Source: Pseudomonadota bacterium
GTDB taxonomy: Bacteria > Pseudomonadota > Alphaproteobacteria > Rhodobacterales > Rhodobacteraceae
DNA: 64,000 bases
Direction: 5' to 3'
Assembly (NCBI GenBank): GCA_963205235.1
Contig: CAUJIP010000029.1
Span: forward strand, 1-64,000
This document shows, piece by piece, positions 55,569 through 63,826 of this stretch. The translations under genes and the position numbers were made by a program. Each line of letters begins with the position of its first letter. Within the stretch, counting starts at the first letter, position 1. The notes beneath the pieces are model-generated. The model searched no databases, was not told the origin of the DNA, and saw nothing but the letters and a program-made list of their open reading frames with translations.

Positions 55569-56417
55569 ATGGCCGGGATGATCCTCATGACCGAAGCGAC
55601 CCTGATGACCGAAGCAAGTCCCGCCCCCGCCAAGCCCCATCTGCCCGACGCCCAGACCGTGACCCAGGTCACCCACTGGACCGACCGGCTGTTTTCCTTT
55701 CGCGTGACCCGGCCCGCATCCTTGCGCTTCCGGTCCGGCGAATTCGTGATGATCGGCCTGATGGGCGACAACGGAAAGCCACTGCTGCGGGCCTATTCCA
55801 TCGCTTCGCCCGCCTGGGATGAAGAGCTGGAGTTCTATTCGATCAAGGTCCCCGATGGCCCGCTGACCAGTCGCTTGCAGCATATCAAAGTCGGCGATGA
55901 AATCATCTTGCGCCCGAAACCGGTCGGAACGCTGGTTCACGATGCCCTTTTGCCCGGCTCGCGGCTTTGGTTCCTGGCGACCGGCACCGGGTTCGCCCCG
56001 TTTGCAAGCCTGCTGCGCGAACCGGAGACCTGGGAGAAATACGGCCAGGTCATCATGATGCACACCTGCCGCGAGGTGGCGGAGCTGGAGTATGGCCGGA
56101 AGCTGGTGGAAAGTCTGAAGGATGACCCGCTGATCGGGGAACTGGTGGGGGACAAGCTGCACTACTATCCCACTACCACGCGCGAGGCCTCGCCGTTGAT
56201 GGGGCGGATCACGGACAACCTGACCTCGGGCAAGGTGTTCGCTGATCTGGGCCTTTCCCCGATGAACCCGGAAGAGGACCGCGCCATGGTCTGCGGCAGC
56301 CTTGCCTTCAACCACGATGTAAAGGCGGTGCTGGAGAAATTCGGCCTGCACGAGGGCGCCAATTCCGAGCCGCTGGAATTCGTGGTCGAAAAGGCTTTCG
56401 TCGGCGACGGGATCTGA
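55569..56417 (+). CDS. fpr: Ferredoxin--NADP reductase
   Basis: A 282-residue FAD enzyme of the bacterial Fpr class. FAD-binding RAYSIASPAWDEELEFYSIK, the NADP region LPGSRLWFLATGTGFAPFAS, and MVCGSLAFNHDVKAVLEKFG with the C-terminal FVVEKAFVGDGI. It supplies reduced ferredoxin, plausibly for the sulfite reductase at the start of this cluster. AAGGAAAG precedes ATG 55569; ATGs three to twelve codons later are alternatives, since the family begins nearer HLPDAQTVTQV. Confidence 0.94.
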   Translation: MAGMILMTEATLMTEASPAPAKPHLPDAQTVTQVTHWTDRLFSFRVTRPASLRFRSGEFVMIGLMGDNGKPLLRAYSIASPAWDEELEFYSIKVPDGPLTSRLQHIKVGDEIILRPKPVGTLVHDALLPGSRLWFLATGTGFAPFASLLREPETWEKYGQVIMMHTCREVAELEYGRKLVESLKDDPLIGELVGDKLHYYPTTTREASPLMGRITDNLTSGKVFADLGLSPMNPEEDRAMVCGSLAFNHDVKAVLEKFGLHEGANSEPLEFVVEKAFVGDGI

Positions 56418-56419
56418 AG

Positions 56420-56442
56420 CTGTCCACGCTGGACAGATTTTT
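56420..56442 (+). terminator. Terminator after fpr containing a 15-base palindrome
   Basis: CTGTCC-ACGCT-GGACAG (56420-56436) is followed by ATTTTT, a standard rho-independent terminator three bases after the fpr stop. The inner 15-mer TGTCCACGCTGGACA is found again, inverted, at 14386-14400 in the end of hisI. Confidence 0.8.
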
Positions 56443-56520
56443 CGAGTCTGGAAAATCAAATACTTACTGGATCGCGTTCATGTGGACTTAACCTTGTTTG
56501 GTCCACCAGCCGCAAAGAAA

Positions 56521-56547
56521 AGGGCCGCAGGATGATCCTGCGGCCCT
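56521..56547 (-). terminator. Terminator of the Ala-rich protein gene
   Basis: AGGGCCGCAGGAT and ATCCTGCGGCCCT form a perfect 13-base inverted repeat around one base. Read on the minus strand it is followed by TTTTC, so it ends the gene that starts at 57172. Confidence 0.85.
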
Positions 56548-56572
56548 GATCTTTTGCCCGAAGGCGAAGGGA

Positions 56573-57172
56573 TTACATCCCCAAAGCGGCTTTCACCTGA
56601 GCAACCGTGTCGGCAACCAGCGCCGGGTTGGTCTTGGCGGCTTCGACGGCGGTTTTCAGCGTCATCTTGGTCGCATCGTCCAGCGTGGTCGAAGCGTCGA
56701 TCATCTTGGTGACTTCGTCGGCATTGAAGGTCGCCGGATCGAGAGCAGCGGCAGCGTCGGCGGCCGGAGCAGCCTCGGTCGTTGCAGCCTCGGTCGTTGC
56801 AGCTTCGGTGGTTGCAGCTTCGGTAGCAGTGGCTTCGGTCGCAGTTGCCTCGGTAGCGGTCGCTTCGGTCGCAGCGGCTTCGGTTGCAGCAGCTTCGGTC
56901 GCTTCGGTCGTTGCAGCAGCAGCTTCGGCAGCAGCGGCTTCAGCGGCGGCAGCTTCGGCAGCAGCGGCTTCGGCGGCGGCGGCGGCAGCAGCCTCGGCAG
57001 CGGCAGCTTCTTCAGCGGCCTTCGCAGCGGCTTCTTCCTCGGCCTTGGCAGCAGCCTCGGCAGCAGCGGCTTCCAAAGCGGCCTTTTCCTGAGCCGGCTT
57101 GTAGCTGAACTGGTAATAGCCGCCGCCAGCCAGAAGGACGACGATCGCCCCGATGATCAGATTTCTGTTCAT
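56573..57172 (-). CDS. Ala/Glu/Thr-repeat protein with N-terminal membrane anchor
   Basis: A 199-residue protein. MNRNLIIGAIVVLLAGGGYYQFSY is a single anchor; residues about 30-135 are almost entirely Ala, Glu and Lys, then TEAATTEA-type repeats, predicting a long helix or an extended spacer; the C-terminal 60 residues (LDPATFNADEVTKMIDAS ... TLKTAVEAAKTNPAL) form a small globular domain. AGGGAG precedes ATG 57172. I recognise no family for the terminal domain. The Ala-rich spacer may cross the periplasm. Low complexity makes homology statements unsafe. Confidence 0.75.
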   Translation of the reverse strand: MNRNLIIGAIVVLLAGGGYYQFSYKPAQEKAALEAAAAEAAAKAEEEAAAKAAEEAAAAEAAAAAAAEAAAAEAAAAEAAAAEAAAATTEATEAAATEAAATEATATEATATEATATEAATTEAATTEAATTEAAPAADAAAALDPATFNADEVTKMIDASTTLDDATKMTLKTAVEAAKTNPALVADTVAQVKAALGM

Positions 57173-57369
57173 GTGAATTCTCCCTAAACCGGAGCTTGAA
57201 CCCGGATGGCGCCGATATGGCAGCAAAACCCGCGAAAGAAAAGCCTGCAGAAGACCCGCCGACCGACGATTCCTGCGTATAATGCCGGAATTCCGTGATT
57301 CAAAGCCGCTGGCCGGGTTGCAGGAGACGGGCGAGGCGTCTAAATTGCCGACGCTTTCGGAAACTGAAA

Positions 57370-57384
57370 AGGACAACCACCATA
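57370..57384 (+). promoter_or_regulatory. infC ribosome site and non-canonical ATA start
   Basis: AAGGA at 57368-57372, a spacer ACAACCACC region, then ATA at 57382-57384. The spacing is ideal for initiation at ATA. This is the expected site of IF-3 autoregulation by start-codon discrimination. Confidence 0.65.
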
Positions 57385-57921
57385 GCCCGTCGCCCCCATA
57401 ATGCCCCGCCGCAACGCGAAACCGGTCCCCGGATCAACGACCGTATCCGGTCGCCTGAAATCCGCCTGATCGGCGCGGACGGCGAAAACGTCGGGGTCGT
57501 CACCCCGGCCCGTGCCATGCAGATGGCCGAAGAGGCGGGGCTTGATCTTGTCGAGATCTCGCCCACTGCCGAACCGCCGGTCTGCAAGATCATGGACTTC
57601 GGCAAGTTCAAGTACGAGACCCAGAAGCGCGAGGCCGAGGCCCGGAAAAAGCAGAAGATCATCGAGATCAAGGAAATCAAGTTCCGTCCGGGAACCGATA
57701 TCCACGACTACGAGGTCAAGATGCGGTCGGTCTTCAAGTTTCTTGAGGAAGGCGACAAGGTCAAGGTCACCCTGCGGTTCCGTGGCCGCGAAATGGCGCA
57801 CCAGGATCTTGGGCTTGAGCTTTTGAAGCGGGTCGAGGCGGATGTGGCCGAAGTGGGCAAGATCGAAAGCTTCCCGCGTCTGGAAGGCCGCCAGATGGTG
57901 ATGATGGTGGCGCCGAAGTAA
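57382..57921 (+). CDS. infC: Translation initiation factor IF-3 with apparent AUA start
   Basis: A 179-residue IF-3. The N domain ([39 protein letters not shown]), the linker ([18 protein letters not shown]) and the C domain ([19 protein letters not shown]) are complete. No ATG, GTG or TTG lies in the right place. ATA 57382 is preceded by AAAAGGA eight bases upstream and is followed by GCC CGT CGC, giving [12 protein letters not shown], the usual N terminus. Rare starts in infC (AUU in E. coli) let IF-3 repress its own synthesis, so an AUA start fits. GTG 57295 would add a spurious 29-residue extension. Confidence 0.9.
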   Translation: MARRPHNAPPQRETGPRINDRIRSPEIRLIGADGENVGVVTPARAMQMAEEAGLDLVEISPTAEPPVCKIMDFGKFKYETQKREAEARKKQKIIEIKEIKFRPGTDIHDYEVKMRSVFKFLEEGDKVKVTLRFRGREMAHQDLGLELLKRVEADVAEVGKIESFPRLEGRQMVMMVAPK

Positions 57922-57945
57922 GCGCCCTTGCATCGCGAGCATTCG

Positions 57946-57967
57946 GGGGCCTTTCGGGGCCCCTTTT
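57946..57967 (+). terminator. Terminator after infC
   Basis: GGGGCC-TTTCGG-GGCCCC followed by TTTT at 57964-57967. It lies 24 bases after the infC stop and abuts the end of the convergent XdhC gene. Confidence 0.8.
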
Positions 57968-58980
57968 CATTTCGGTCGGCTCGTCCCTGCCTTGCGCAAG
58001 GTCGCAGTGATTTCCGCCATGATCGAAATGGCAATCTCGGCGGCTGTCTGAGCGCCGATCTTCAGGCCAACCGGGCCATGCAACCGGGCGATGCTGTCCT
58101 CGTCCACTCCCGATGCGCGCAACCGGTCAAGGCGGCTGGCATGGGTTCGTGAAGAGCCAAGGCAGCCGATGTAGAAGGCCCGCGACTGAAGCGCCGCAAG
58201 GATCGCGGGATCGTCCAGCTTCGGGTCATGCGTCAGGGTCACGACGGCGGTCCTTTCGTCCGGCCTCAGGCTTTGCACGGCGGCATCGGGCCAGTCGTCA
58301 AGCACGGTTTCGCCGGGAAACCGCTGGTCGGTGCCAAAGGCGCTGCGGGGGTCAATCAGCGCGCAGGCATAGCCGCAGCTGCGGGCGATGGTCAGAAGCG
58401 GGGCGGCAATGTGGACCGCGCCGATGATGATCAGGCGCAGGGGCGGGTTGTGGATGGCAATGAACCTGCCGTATTCGGTCAGGCCCGAACGATCGGTGTC
58501 GAAGCCACGGTCAACCTCGGCATCCATGCCGGGATGCAGCAGGGCATGGGTTCCGTCGGCCAGCCGGGTGACCATGGCAACCGGGCGCGCAGCGGCGCGG
58601 TCGGCCACCAGCGCGGACAGCATGTCCACTGGGATGCCGCCTTTGCCCACCGGTTCAACCAGAATGCGGATCGTGCCCCCACAGGCAAGGCCCGCGGCAA
58701 AGGCCATCTCGTCGGCAATGCCATAGGTCAGGGTCCGGGGCTTGCAGTCGGCCAGCCCTTCAAGTGCTTCGACCACGACCGCGCCTTCGACACAGCCGCC
58801 CGAGACCGAGCCGATCATCTCTGCCCTGGCCGAGATGACAAGCTGGCTGCCTACGGGACGCGGGGCCGAACTCCAGGTTTCAATGACGGTCGCGATGGCG
58901 ACGGCCTTGCCAGCGCGGTGCCAGTCCAGCGCGGTTTCCGGGATGCGGTCGTGCAGTCGGTCATCAGGGCGGTCGGTCAT
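57967..58980 (-). CDS. XdhC/CoxF-family molybdenum-enzyme maturation protein
   Basis: A 337-residue protein. N-terminal XdhC/CoxI domain: WHRAGKAVAIATVIETWSSAPRPVGSQL and SVSGGCVEGAVVVEAL (cysteine likely for molybdopterin handling), then GLACGGTIRILVEP; the C-terminal Rossmann-type half contains LIIIGAVHIAAPLLTIA and TLTHDPKLDDPAILAAL, ending near FYIGCLGSSRTH. Such proteins sulfurate and load the cofactor of xanthine dehydrogenase-type enzymes. No target hydroxylase adjoins it, so it is an orphan here. Confidence 0.9.
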   Translation of the reverse strand: MTDRPDDRLHDRIPETALDWHRAGKAVAIATVIETWSSAPRPVGSQLVISARAEMIGSVSGGCVEGAVVVEALEGLADCKPRTLTYGIADEMAFAAGLACGGTIRILVEPVGKGGIPVDMLSALVADRAAARPVAMVTRLADGTHALLHPGMDAEVDRGFDTDRSGLTEYGRFIAIHNPPLRLIIIGAVHIAAPLLTIARSCGYACALIDPRSAFGTDQRFPGETVLDDWPDAAVQSLRPDERTAVVTLTHDPKLDDPAILAALQSRAFYIGCLGSSRTHASRLDRLRASGVDEDSIARLHGPVGLKIGAQTAAEIAISIMAEITATLRKAGTSRPK

Positions 58981-59034
58981 CGGTCAGGTTTGCCACAGGT
59001 TTCACTTGCCTGCAAAGCCCGGCCAAAGAAATGA

Positions 59035-59064
59035 CGACGCCGCAGGTGTGACCCTGCGGCGTCG
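59035..59064 (-). terminator. Terminator hairpin of the OmpA-family gene
   Basis: CGACGCCGCAGG (59035-59046) and CCTGCGGCGTCG (59053-59064) pair perfectly around TGTGAC. On the minus strand it lies 18 bases after the stop and is followed by a T-rich tract (TCATTTCTTT). Confidence 0.75.
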
Positions 59065-59081
59065 GTTCTTGTCGGCGCGGT

Positions 59082-61436
59082 TCAGCGCAGTTCGGCGGTG
59101 CGCATCAGCGGCGTGATCACCTTGACTTCGACACGACGGTTCAGGGGTTCGTCTTCCTGCGTGTCGATCAGAAGCTCGGTCTCGCCATAGCCCTGCACCA
59201 CCATGTTTTCCGGCGGGATGTCGAAGTATTCGGTCAGCGCCAGTGCCACCGATTCCGCGCGGCGGTCCGAAAGCGCTAGGTTCATCGCCGCCTTGCCGGT
59301 CGCGTCGGTGTGGCCCATGACAAGGAAGACCTCGTTCGGGTTTTCGGCGAGAAGTTCCTGCATGACCTGGCCAAGATCGGCAAGGTTGCGCACCTCTTCG
59401 GTCGTCACGGCTGCCGAACCGCTGGCAAAGGTGATCGCTTCGACATCAATGGTGGCTGCAAGTGCGCGCACTTCCGGGATTTCGCGGATCTGGCGAAGCG
59501 AGAACTTGCGGCCCGCCTTTTCCGCCTCAAGCCGGGCGAGTTCGCGCTTGATCGCGGCGTCTTCGTCCTTGGAGGAGATCACGATCTTCTTCTTCGGCTT
59601 CGGCAGGTCGTGGATGACAACCACTTCCTCTTCGGCCAGATCGTCGATCAGGATGATCTCGCGGCCCAGATGGTCATAGGTCGCACGGCGCAGCACGCGG
59701 CCAGTTGCGTCGCGGATGGTGACGACTTGCGTCCCGTCCTGGCGCTTGACGATGGTGCGGGTTGAACCGTCGCGGAAGGTTTCGGTCGTGACGGTCGAGC
59801 CGGGGGTGCGGATGATCGTGTCGTCGTCCTTCAGCACCTCATAGGTGCCATCGGGACGCAGAATGATGACCCGGTCGCCCGTGTTCGACACGACACGGCG
59901 TTCTTCTTCCTTCTTGTCTTTGTTCGACTTGATGATCGCGCCGACCACAAGGGCGCCAAGAACCACCAGCCCGGCCTTTTCGAGGTTGGACAGCTTGTTC
60001 TTCTTGCCATCTTCAAGCGTGACCGGGGCGGCGGCGAATTCTTCGTCCGAGGCGCGCATGGCGCTGGGGTCGATGGTTTCGGTAACCGCAGCAATCAGCG
60101 ATGCTGGATCGGGCTCGGGCAGAAGAAGACCGCCGTCCGCCGCCGGTTCGGTCGGCACAAGCGCCGCCGCCGCAATCGCCGACGGGTCGATGACAGTCGG
60201 GTCGATGGTCAGAAGCTGGCTCAGGCTTTCCACCTCGCCTTCGGTGACGGCAGGAGGTTCGACCGGCTCGACGAGTTCCAGGGTTTCGGGTTCGGCAACG
60301 ACCAGACCGGCGGCTGGGTCGACGATCTTGCCTTCGTCGCTGATCACCAGTTCCTTCTGCGCCTCAGCCAAGGCGGCGGCGGCGACTTCCGGGTCGATCA
60401 GGGCGCCAGTGGCGGGGTCGACGACCTCTTCCAAGAAGACCGGCTCCTCGATGGGTGCGGTGTCGACGAAAGGCTCCTCGACGATGACCGGCGCTTCAAG
60501 CAACTGGGCGTCAGCGACAGGGTCGGTTTCTTCCGTCGCCGTTTCGTCGGTGGCCTCTTCGGTCGTGGCGTCCTCGGTCGTCGCCTCTTCAGTCGTGGCT
60601 TCTTCGGTGGTGGCTTCTTCAGCCGCTGCTGCCGCCGCTGCGGCTTCCTCGGCTGCTGCTGCTTCTGCCTCAGCCGCTGCGGCGGCCTCTGCTGCGGCTT
60701 GCGCGGCGGCTTCCTCGGCGGCTATGGCTGCGGCTTCTGCTGCCGCTGCGGCTTCGGCGTCTGCCTGGGCTGCCGCTTCTTCAGCTGCCAGAGCGGCCTC
60801 TTGCGCCGCCGCTTCTGCTTCTGCCGCCGCCTGCGCGGCTGCTTCCGCTTCGGCCTGTGCTGCCGCTTCCGCCTCAGCCGCGGCTTGCGCTGCTGCTTCC
60901 GCTTCGGCCTGAGCCGCTGCGTCTGCCTCAGCCTGTGCCACCGCTTCCGCCTCGGCCTGAGCCGCCGCTTCCGCCTCAGCCTGAGCCGCTGCGTCTGCCT
61001 CGGCCTGAGCCGCTGCGTCTGCCTCGGCCTGAGCCTGTGCCGCCGCTTCCGCCTCGGCCTGAGCCGCCGCTTCCGCCTCAGCCTGAGCCGCCGCTTCTGC
61101 CTCGGCCTGTGCCGCCGCTTCCGCTTCTGCCTGTGCCGCCGCTTCCGCTTCTGCCTGAGCCGCCGCTTCTGCCTCAGCCTGAGCCGCCGCTTCTGCCTCA
61201 GCCTGAGCCGCCGCTTCCGCCTCGGCCTGAGCCGCCGCTTCCGCTTCGGCAGCGGCCATCGCGGCCATGATCGCATCCAGGTCGCAGGCGGCTTCGTCCG
61301 TCGGGACGCAGATCACGGTTCCGTCCGGCCCGATGATCGAGCCATCCTCGGCCACTGTCTGCGCAAAGACGGGCAAAGTCGCAAAGGGGCTAAGCGCAAC
61401 CGAAAGCGCGGTCGTCGAAATCAGAAGTCGTCTCAT
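59082..61436 (-). CDS. OmpA-family protein with very long Ala/Glu/Gln repeat region
   Basis: A 784-residue protein. A signal peptide (LLISTTALSVALSPFATLPVFAQ) is followed by a short domain with two cysteines, then about 220 residues dominated by AEAEAAAQ octapeptide repeats (24-base DNA repeats, about 60720-61260), an acidic Thr/Glu stretch, a Pro/Val/Glu linker, a hydrophobic segment (AGLVVLGALVVGAII), and a C-terminal OmpA domain (about 660-780; ITFASGSAAVTTEEVRNLADL, VMGHTDATGKAAMNLALSDRRAE) that binds peptidoglycan. ATG 61436 follows GAGGA and gives the cleaner signal peptide than 61448. Confidence 0.88.
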   Translation of the reverse strand: MRRLLISTTALSVALSPFATLPVFAQTVAEDGSIIGPDGTVICVPTDEAACDLDAIMAAMAAAEAEAAAQAEAEAAAQAEAEAAAQAEAEAAAQAEAEAAAQAEAEAAAQAEAEAAAQAEAEAAAQAEAEAAAQAQAEADAAAQAEADAAAQAEAEAAAQAEAEAVAQAEADAAAQAEAEAAAQAAAEAEAAAQAEAEAAAQAAAEAEAAAQEAALAAEEAAAQADAEAAAAAEAAAIAAEEAAAQAAAEAAAAAEAEAAAAEEAAAAAAAAEEATTEEATTEEATTEDATTEEATDETATEETDPVADAQLLEAPVIVEEPFVDTAPIEEPVFLEEVVDPATGALIDPEVAAAALAEAQKELVISDEGKIVDPAAGLVVAEPETLELVEPVEPPAVTEGEVESLSQLLTIDPTVIDPSAIAAAALVPTEPAADGGLLLPEPDPASLIAAVTETIDPSAMRASDEEFAAAPVTLEDGKKNKLSNLEKAGLVVLGALVVGAIIKSNKDKKEEERRVVSNTGDRVIILRPDGTYEVLKDDDTIIRTPGSTVTTETFRDGSTRTIVKRQDGTQVVTIRDATGRVLRRATYDHLGREIILIDDLAEEEVVVIHDLPKPKKKIVISSKDEDAAIKRELARLEAEKAGRKFSLRQIREIPEVRALAATIDVEAITFASGSAAVTTEEVRNLADLGQVMQELLAENPNEVFLVMGHTDATGKAAMNLALSDRRAESVALALTEYFDIPPENMVVQGYGETELLIDTQEDEPLNRRVEVKVITPLMRTAELR
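60720..61260 (-). repeat. In-frame 24-base coding tandem repeats
   Basis: The DNA is built of 24-base units on the minus strand encoding Ala-Glu-Ala-Glu-Ala-Ala-Ala-Gln with small variations (Asp, Val or Gln substitutions). Units differ at third positions, so the array is not perfectly homogeneous and is old or under selection. Unit number may vary between strains. Confidence 0.8.
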
Positions 61437-61594
61437 GCTGGTCCTCATCTTTTGCCCCCGCCAAGCTGACCGAGCGATTCGATCTGCGTCATGGCTGGGT
61501 TACCACGCCAGAATGCCGCAAACAGTCTGATATGCCATAACATGCGTCTGCCATCCGATAGCCATCGGCGGGGATCGGCAAACGGCGCTGTCCG

Positions 61595-62497
61595 TTACGC
61601 CGGACGAAGCACCGGATCGCCCGCCACTTCTGCCCTCAGCCAGTCGCGGAACGAATTCAGCGGGCCCCGCGCCGGGGCTGCACGCGGCCAGACCAGCCAG
61701 TAGCTGCCCAAGGCAGCCACCGGGCCACCATGCACCGGGACAAGACGGCCTTCGGCAAGTTCTGTCTGGATCAAGAAAGTTGGCACCAGTGCCAGCCCCA
61801 TGCCGTGGATCGCGCCCTGGATCATGGTGGCAAACTGGTCGAACAGCATTCCGGGAGGGCGCAGGCCGGGCATGCCGTGATGCGCCAGCCAGCGGCCCCA
61901 GTCGCCCGTGCGGCTTTCCAGTTGCAACAGCGGCTGGGTCAGGATGTCTTCGGCCCGCGCCAAGGCCCCGCACAGGCCGGGGGCGGCGACGGCGATAACC
62001 TCTTCTTCCATGAGTTTCAGGTAATCCACCCCCGGCCAATCCTGCCGTCCATAGTGAATGGCCGCGTCAAAGGCCGTACCAGCAAAGTCGAACGGGCGCA
62101 GGCGGGTGGACAGGTTCACCGTCACTTCGGCATGGGTCTGGGCGAAACGGGCCAGTCTTGGAGCCAGCCAGTGCATGCCGAATGCGGGCAGGATCGCCAG
62201 ATTCAAGCTGCCCCCCGTCGGATTGGCGCGCAAAGTGATCGAGGCGGATGCCAGAAGGTTCAGCGCCTTTCGCACTTCGGTCACATAATCCTGCCCCGCC
62301 GGGGTCAGGTGCAGGCGCTGCTTTTCGCGACGGATCAGGGTGACGCCCAACTGGCCCTCCAACCCCTGCAAAGCGCGGCTGATCGCACCTTGGGTCAGCG
62401 ACAGCTCGTCCGCTGCGGCAGATGCGGTACCAAGGCGCGCGACCGCCTCCAGCGCCATCAGGGCCGGGATCGGGGGCAGATAACGGCGCGGCAGCAT
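61595..62497 (-). CDS. LysR-family transcriptional regulator
   Basis: A 300-residue GcvA-like LysR protein. Winged helix at 1-65 (LEAVARLGTASAAADELSLTQGAISRALQGLEGQLG is its core) and a substrate-binding effector domain (SLNLAILPAFGMHWLAPRLARF and GMGLALVPTFLIQTEL). It is divergent from the glutaryl-CoA dehydrogenase gene with 89 bases between starts, an arrangement known for GcdR-type activators. The inducer is likely glutarate or glutaryl-CoA; that is inferred from context. Confidence 0.92.
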   Translation of the reverse strand: MLPRRYLPPIPALMALEAVARLGTASAAADELSLTQGAISRALQGLEGQLGVTLIRREKQRLHLTPAGQDYVTEVRKALNLLASASITLRANPTGGSLNLAILPAFGMHWLAPRLARFAQTHAEVTVNLSTRLRPFDFAGTAFDAAIHYGRQDWPGVDYLKLMEEEVIAVAAPGLCGALARAEDILTQPLLQLESRTGDWGRWLAHHGMPGLRPPGMLFDQFATMIQGAIHGMGLALVPTFLIQTELAEGRLVPVHGGPVAALGSYWLVWPRAAPARGPLNSFRDWLRAEVAGDPVLRPA

Positions 62498-62500
62498 TAT

Positions 62501-62519
62501 GAGTTTCCCTCATGAACTC
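62501..62519. promoter_or_regulatory. Candidate LysR operator in the divergent promoter
   Basis: GAGTT-N9-AACTC at 62501-62519 overlaps a second palindrome ATGAG-N5-CTCAT at 62499-62513, and ATCTT-N7-AAGAT lies at 62559-62575. Interrupted dyads of this size are typical LysR sites. They occupy the short gap between the regulator and gcdH starts. Confidence 0.4.
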
Positions 62520-62586
62520 GTGCAGGTCTTTCGATAGCGCCGAAGCCGGATTCATGCAATCTTCGCTGCAAAGATAGGGGACCACG

Positions 62587-63807
62587 ATGACCGACAAACC
62601 GAAACTGAAAGCCAAGGACGCACCTGATCTGGGCCGTTTCAACTGGGAAGACGCGCTGCGGCTGGATGACCAGCTGACCGAAGAGGAACGGATGCTGCGG
62701 GACGCGGCCCGCGCCTATGCGCAGGAAAAGCTGCAACCCCGCGTCATCGCCGCCTATCGCGAGGAAAAGACTGATCCGGCGATCTTCCGGGAAATGGGCG
62801 AGATGGGTCTGCTGGGCCTGACGATCCCGGAAGAATACGGCGGGCTTGGCGCGTCTTACGTGGCCTACGGTCTGGTCGCGCGTGAGGTGGAGCGGGTCGA
62901 CTCGGGCTATCGGTCCATGATGTCGGTGCAGTCGTCCCTCGTCATGTATCCGATCTATGCCTATGGCACCGAAGCGCAGCGGATGAAGTATCTGCCGAAG
63001 CTGGCCACCGGCGAATGGATCGGCTGCTTTGGTCTGACGGAACCCGATGCGGGCTCGGACCCGGCGGGAATGAAGACCACGGCAAAGAAGACAGCGAGCG
63101 GCTATGTGCTGAACGGCGCAAAGATGTGGATTTCCAACGCGCCCATCGCCGATGTGTTCGTGGTCTGGGCCAAGTCGGAAGCGCATGGCGGCAAGATCAA
63201 GGGTTTTGTCCTCGACAAGGGCACCAAGGGCCTGTCCGCGCCGAAGGTTGGCGGCAAGCTGTCCCTGCGCGCCTCGATCACCGGGGAAATCGTGCTGAAG
63301 GACGTCGAAGTCGGCGAAGATGCCTTGCTGCCGAACGTCGAGGGGCTGAAGGGCCCGTTCGGCTGCCTTAACCGCGCGCGCTATGGCATTGCCTGGGGTG
63401 TGATGGGCGCGGCTGAGTTCTGCATGAACGCGGCGCGGCAATACGGGATCGACCGCAAGCAATTCAACCGGCCCATCGCCCAGACGCAGCTGTTCCAGCT
63501 GAAGCTGGCAAACATGCTGACCGAGATTTCGCTTGGCCTGCAGGCAAGCCTTCGCGTCGGTCGCCTGCTGGATGACGCCAATGCCGCGCCCGAGATGATT
63601 TCGATCATCAAGCGCAACAACTGCGGCAAAGCCCTGGATATCGCCCGCTGGTCGCGCGACATGCATGGTGGCAACGGCATTCAGGAAGACTTCCAGATCA
63701 TGCGCCACATGGTGAACCTTGAAACGGTCAACACCTATGAAGGCACGCATGACGTGCATGCGCTGATCCTTGGCCGGGCGATCACCGGGCTGCAGGCGTT
63801 CTTCTAA
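62587..63807 (+). CDS. gcdH: Glutaryl-CoA dehydrogenase
   Basis: A 406-residue acyl-CoA dehydrogenase. FAD-binding segments [19 protein letters not shown] and [18 protein letters not shown], and the C-terminal catalytic glutamate Glu385 in [20 protein letters not shown]. The sequence [22 protein letters not shown] is characteristic of GcdH rather than short-chain enzymes. It oxidises and decarboxylates glutaryl-CoA to crotonyl-CoA in lysine and tryptophan catabolism. The ATG 62587 follows AGGGGACCACG. Confidence 0.94.
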   Translation: MTDKPKLKAKDAPDLGRFNWEDALRLDDQLTEEERMLRDAARAYAQEKLQPRVIAAYREEKTDPAIFREMGEMGLLGLTIPEEYGGLGASYVAYGLVAREVERVDSGYRSMMSVQSSLVMYPIYAYGTEAQRMKYLPKLATGEWIGCFGLTEPDAGSDPAGMKTTAKKTASGYVLNGAKMWISNAPIADVFVVWAKSEAHGGKIKGFVLDKGTKGLSAPKVGGKLSLRASITGEIVLKDVEVGEDALLPNVEGLKGPFGCLNRARYGIAWGVMGAAEFCMNAARQYGIDRKQFNRPIAQTQLFQLKLANMLTEISLGLQASLRVGRLLDDANAAPEMISIIKRNNCGKALDIARWSRDMHGGNGIQEDFQIMRHMVNLETVNTYEGTHDVHALILGRAITGLQAFF

Positions 63808-63826
63808 ATCGGGGCAACCCCCGATT
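63807..63826 (+). terminator. Hairpin directly after gcdH
   Basis: AATCGGGG and CCCCGATT form an eight-base stem starting within the gcdH stop codon, loop CAAC. There is no T-run, so termination strength is uncertain. Confidence 0.5.

Noticed and set aside
57295-57381. GTG-started N-terminal extension of infC
   Set aside because: It adds 29 Arg-rich residues unlike any IF-3 and has no suitable ribosome site; the ATA start fits better.
60720-61260. CRISPR-like array of 24-base repeats
   Set aside because: The units are contiguous, in frame, without unique spacers, and encode an Ala/Glu/Gln repeat inside a larger protein.
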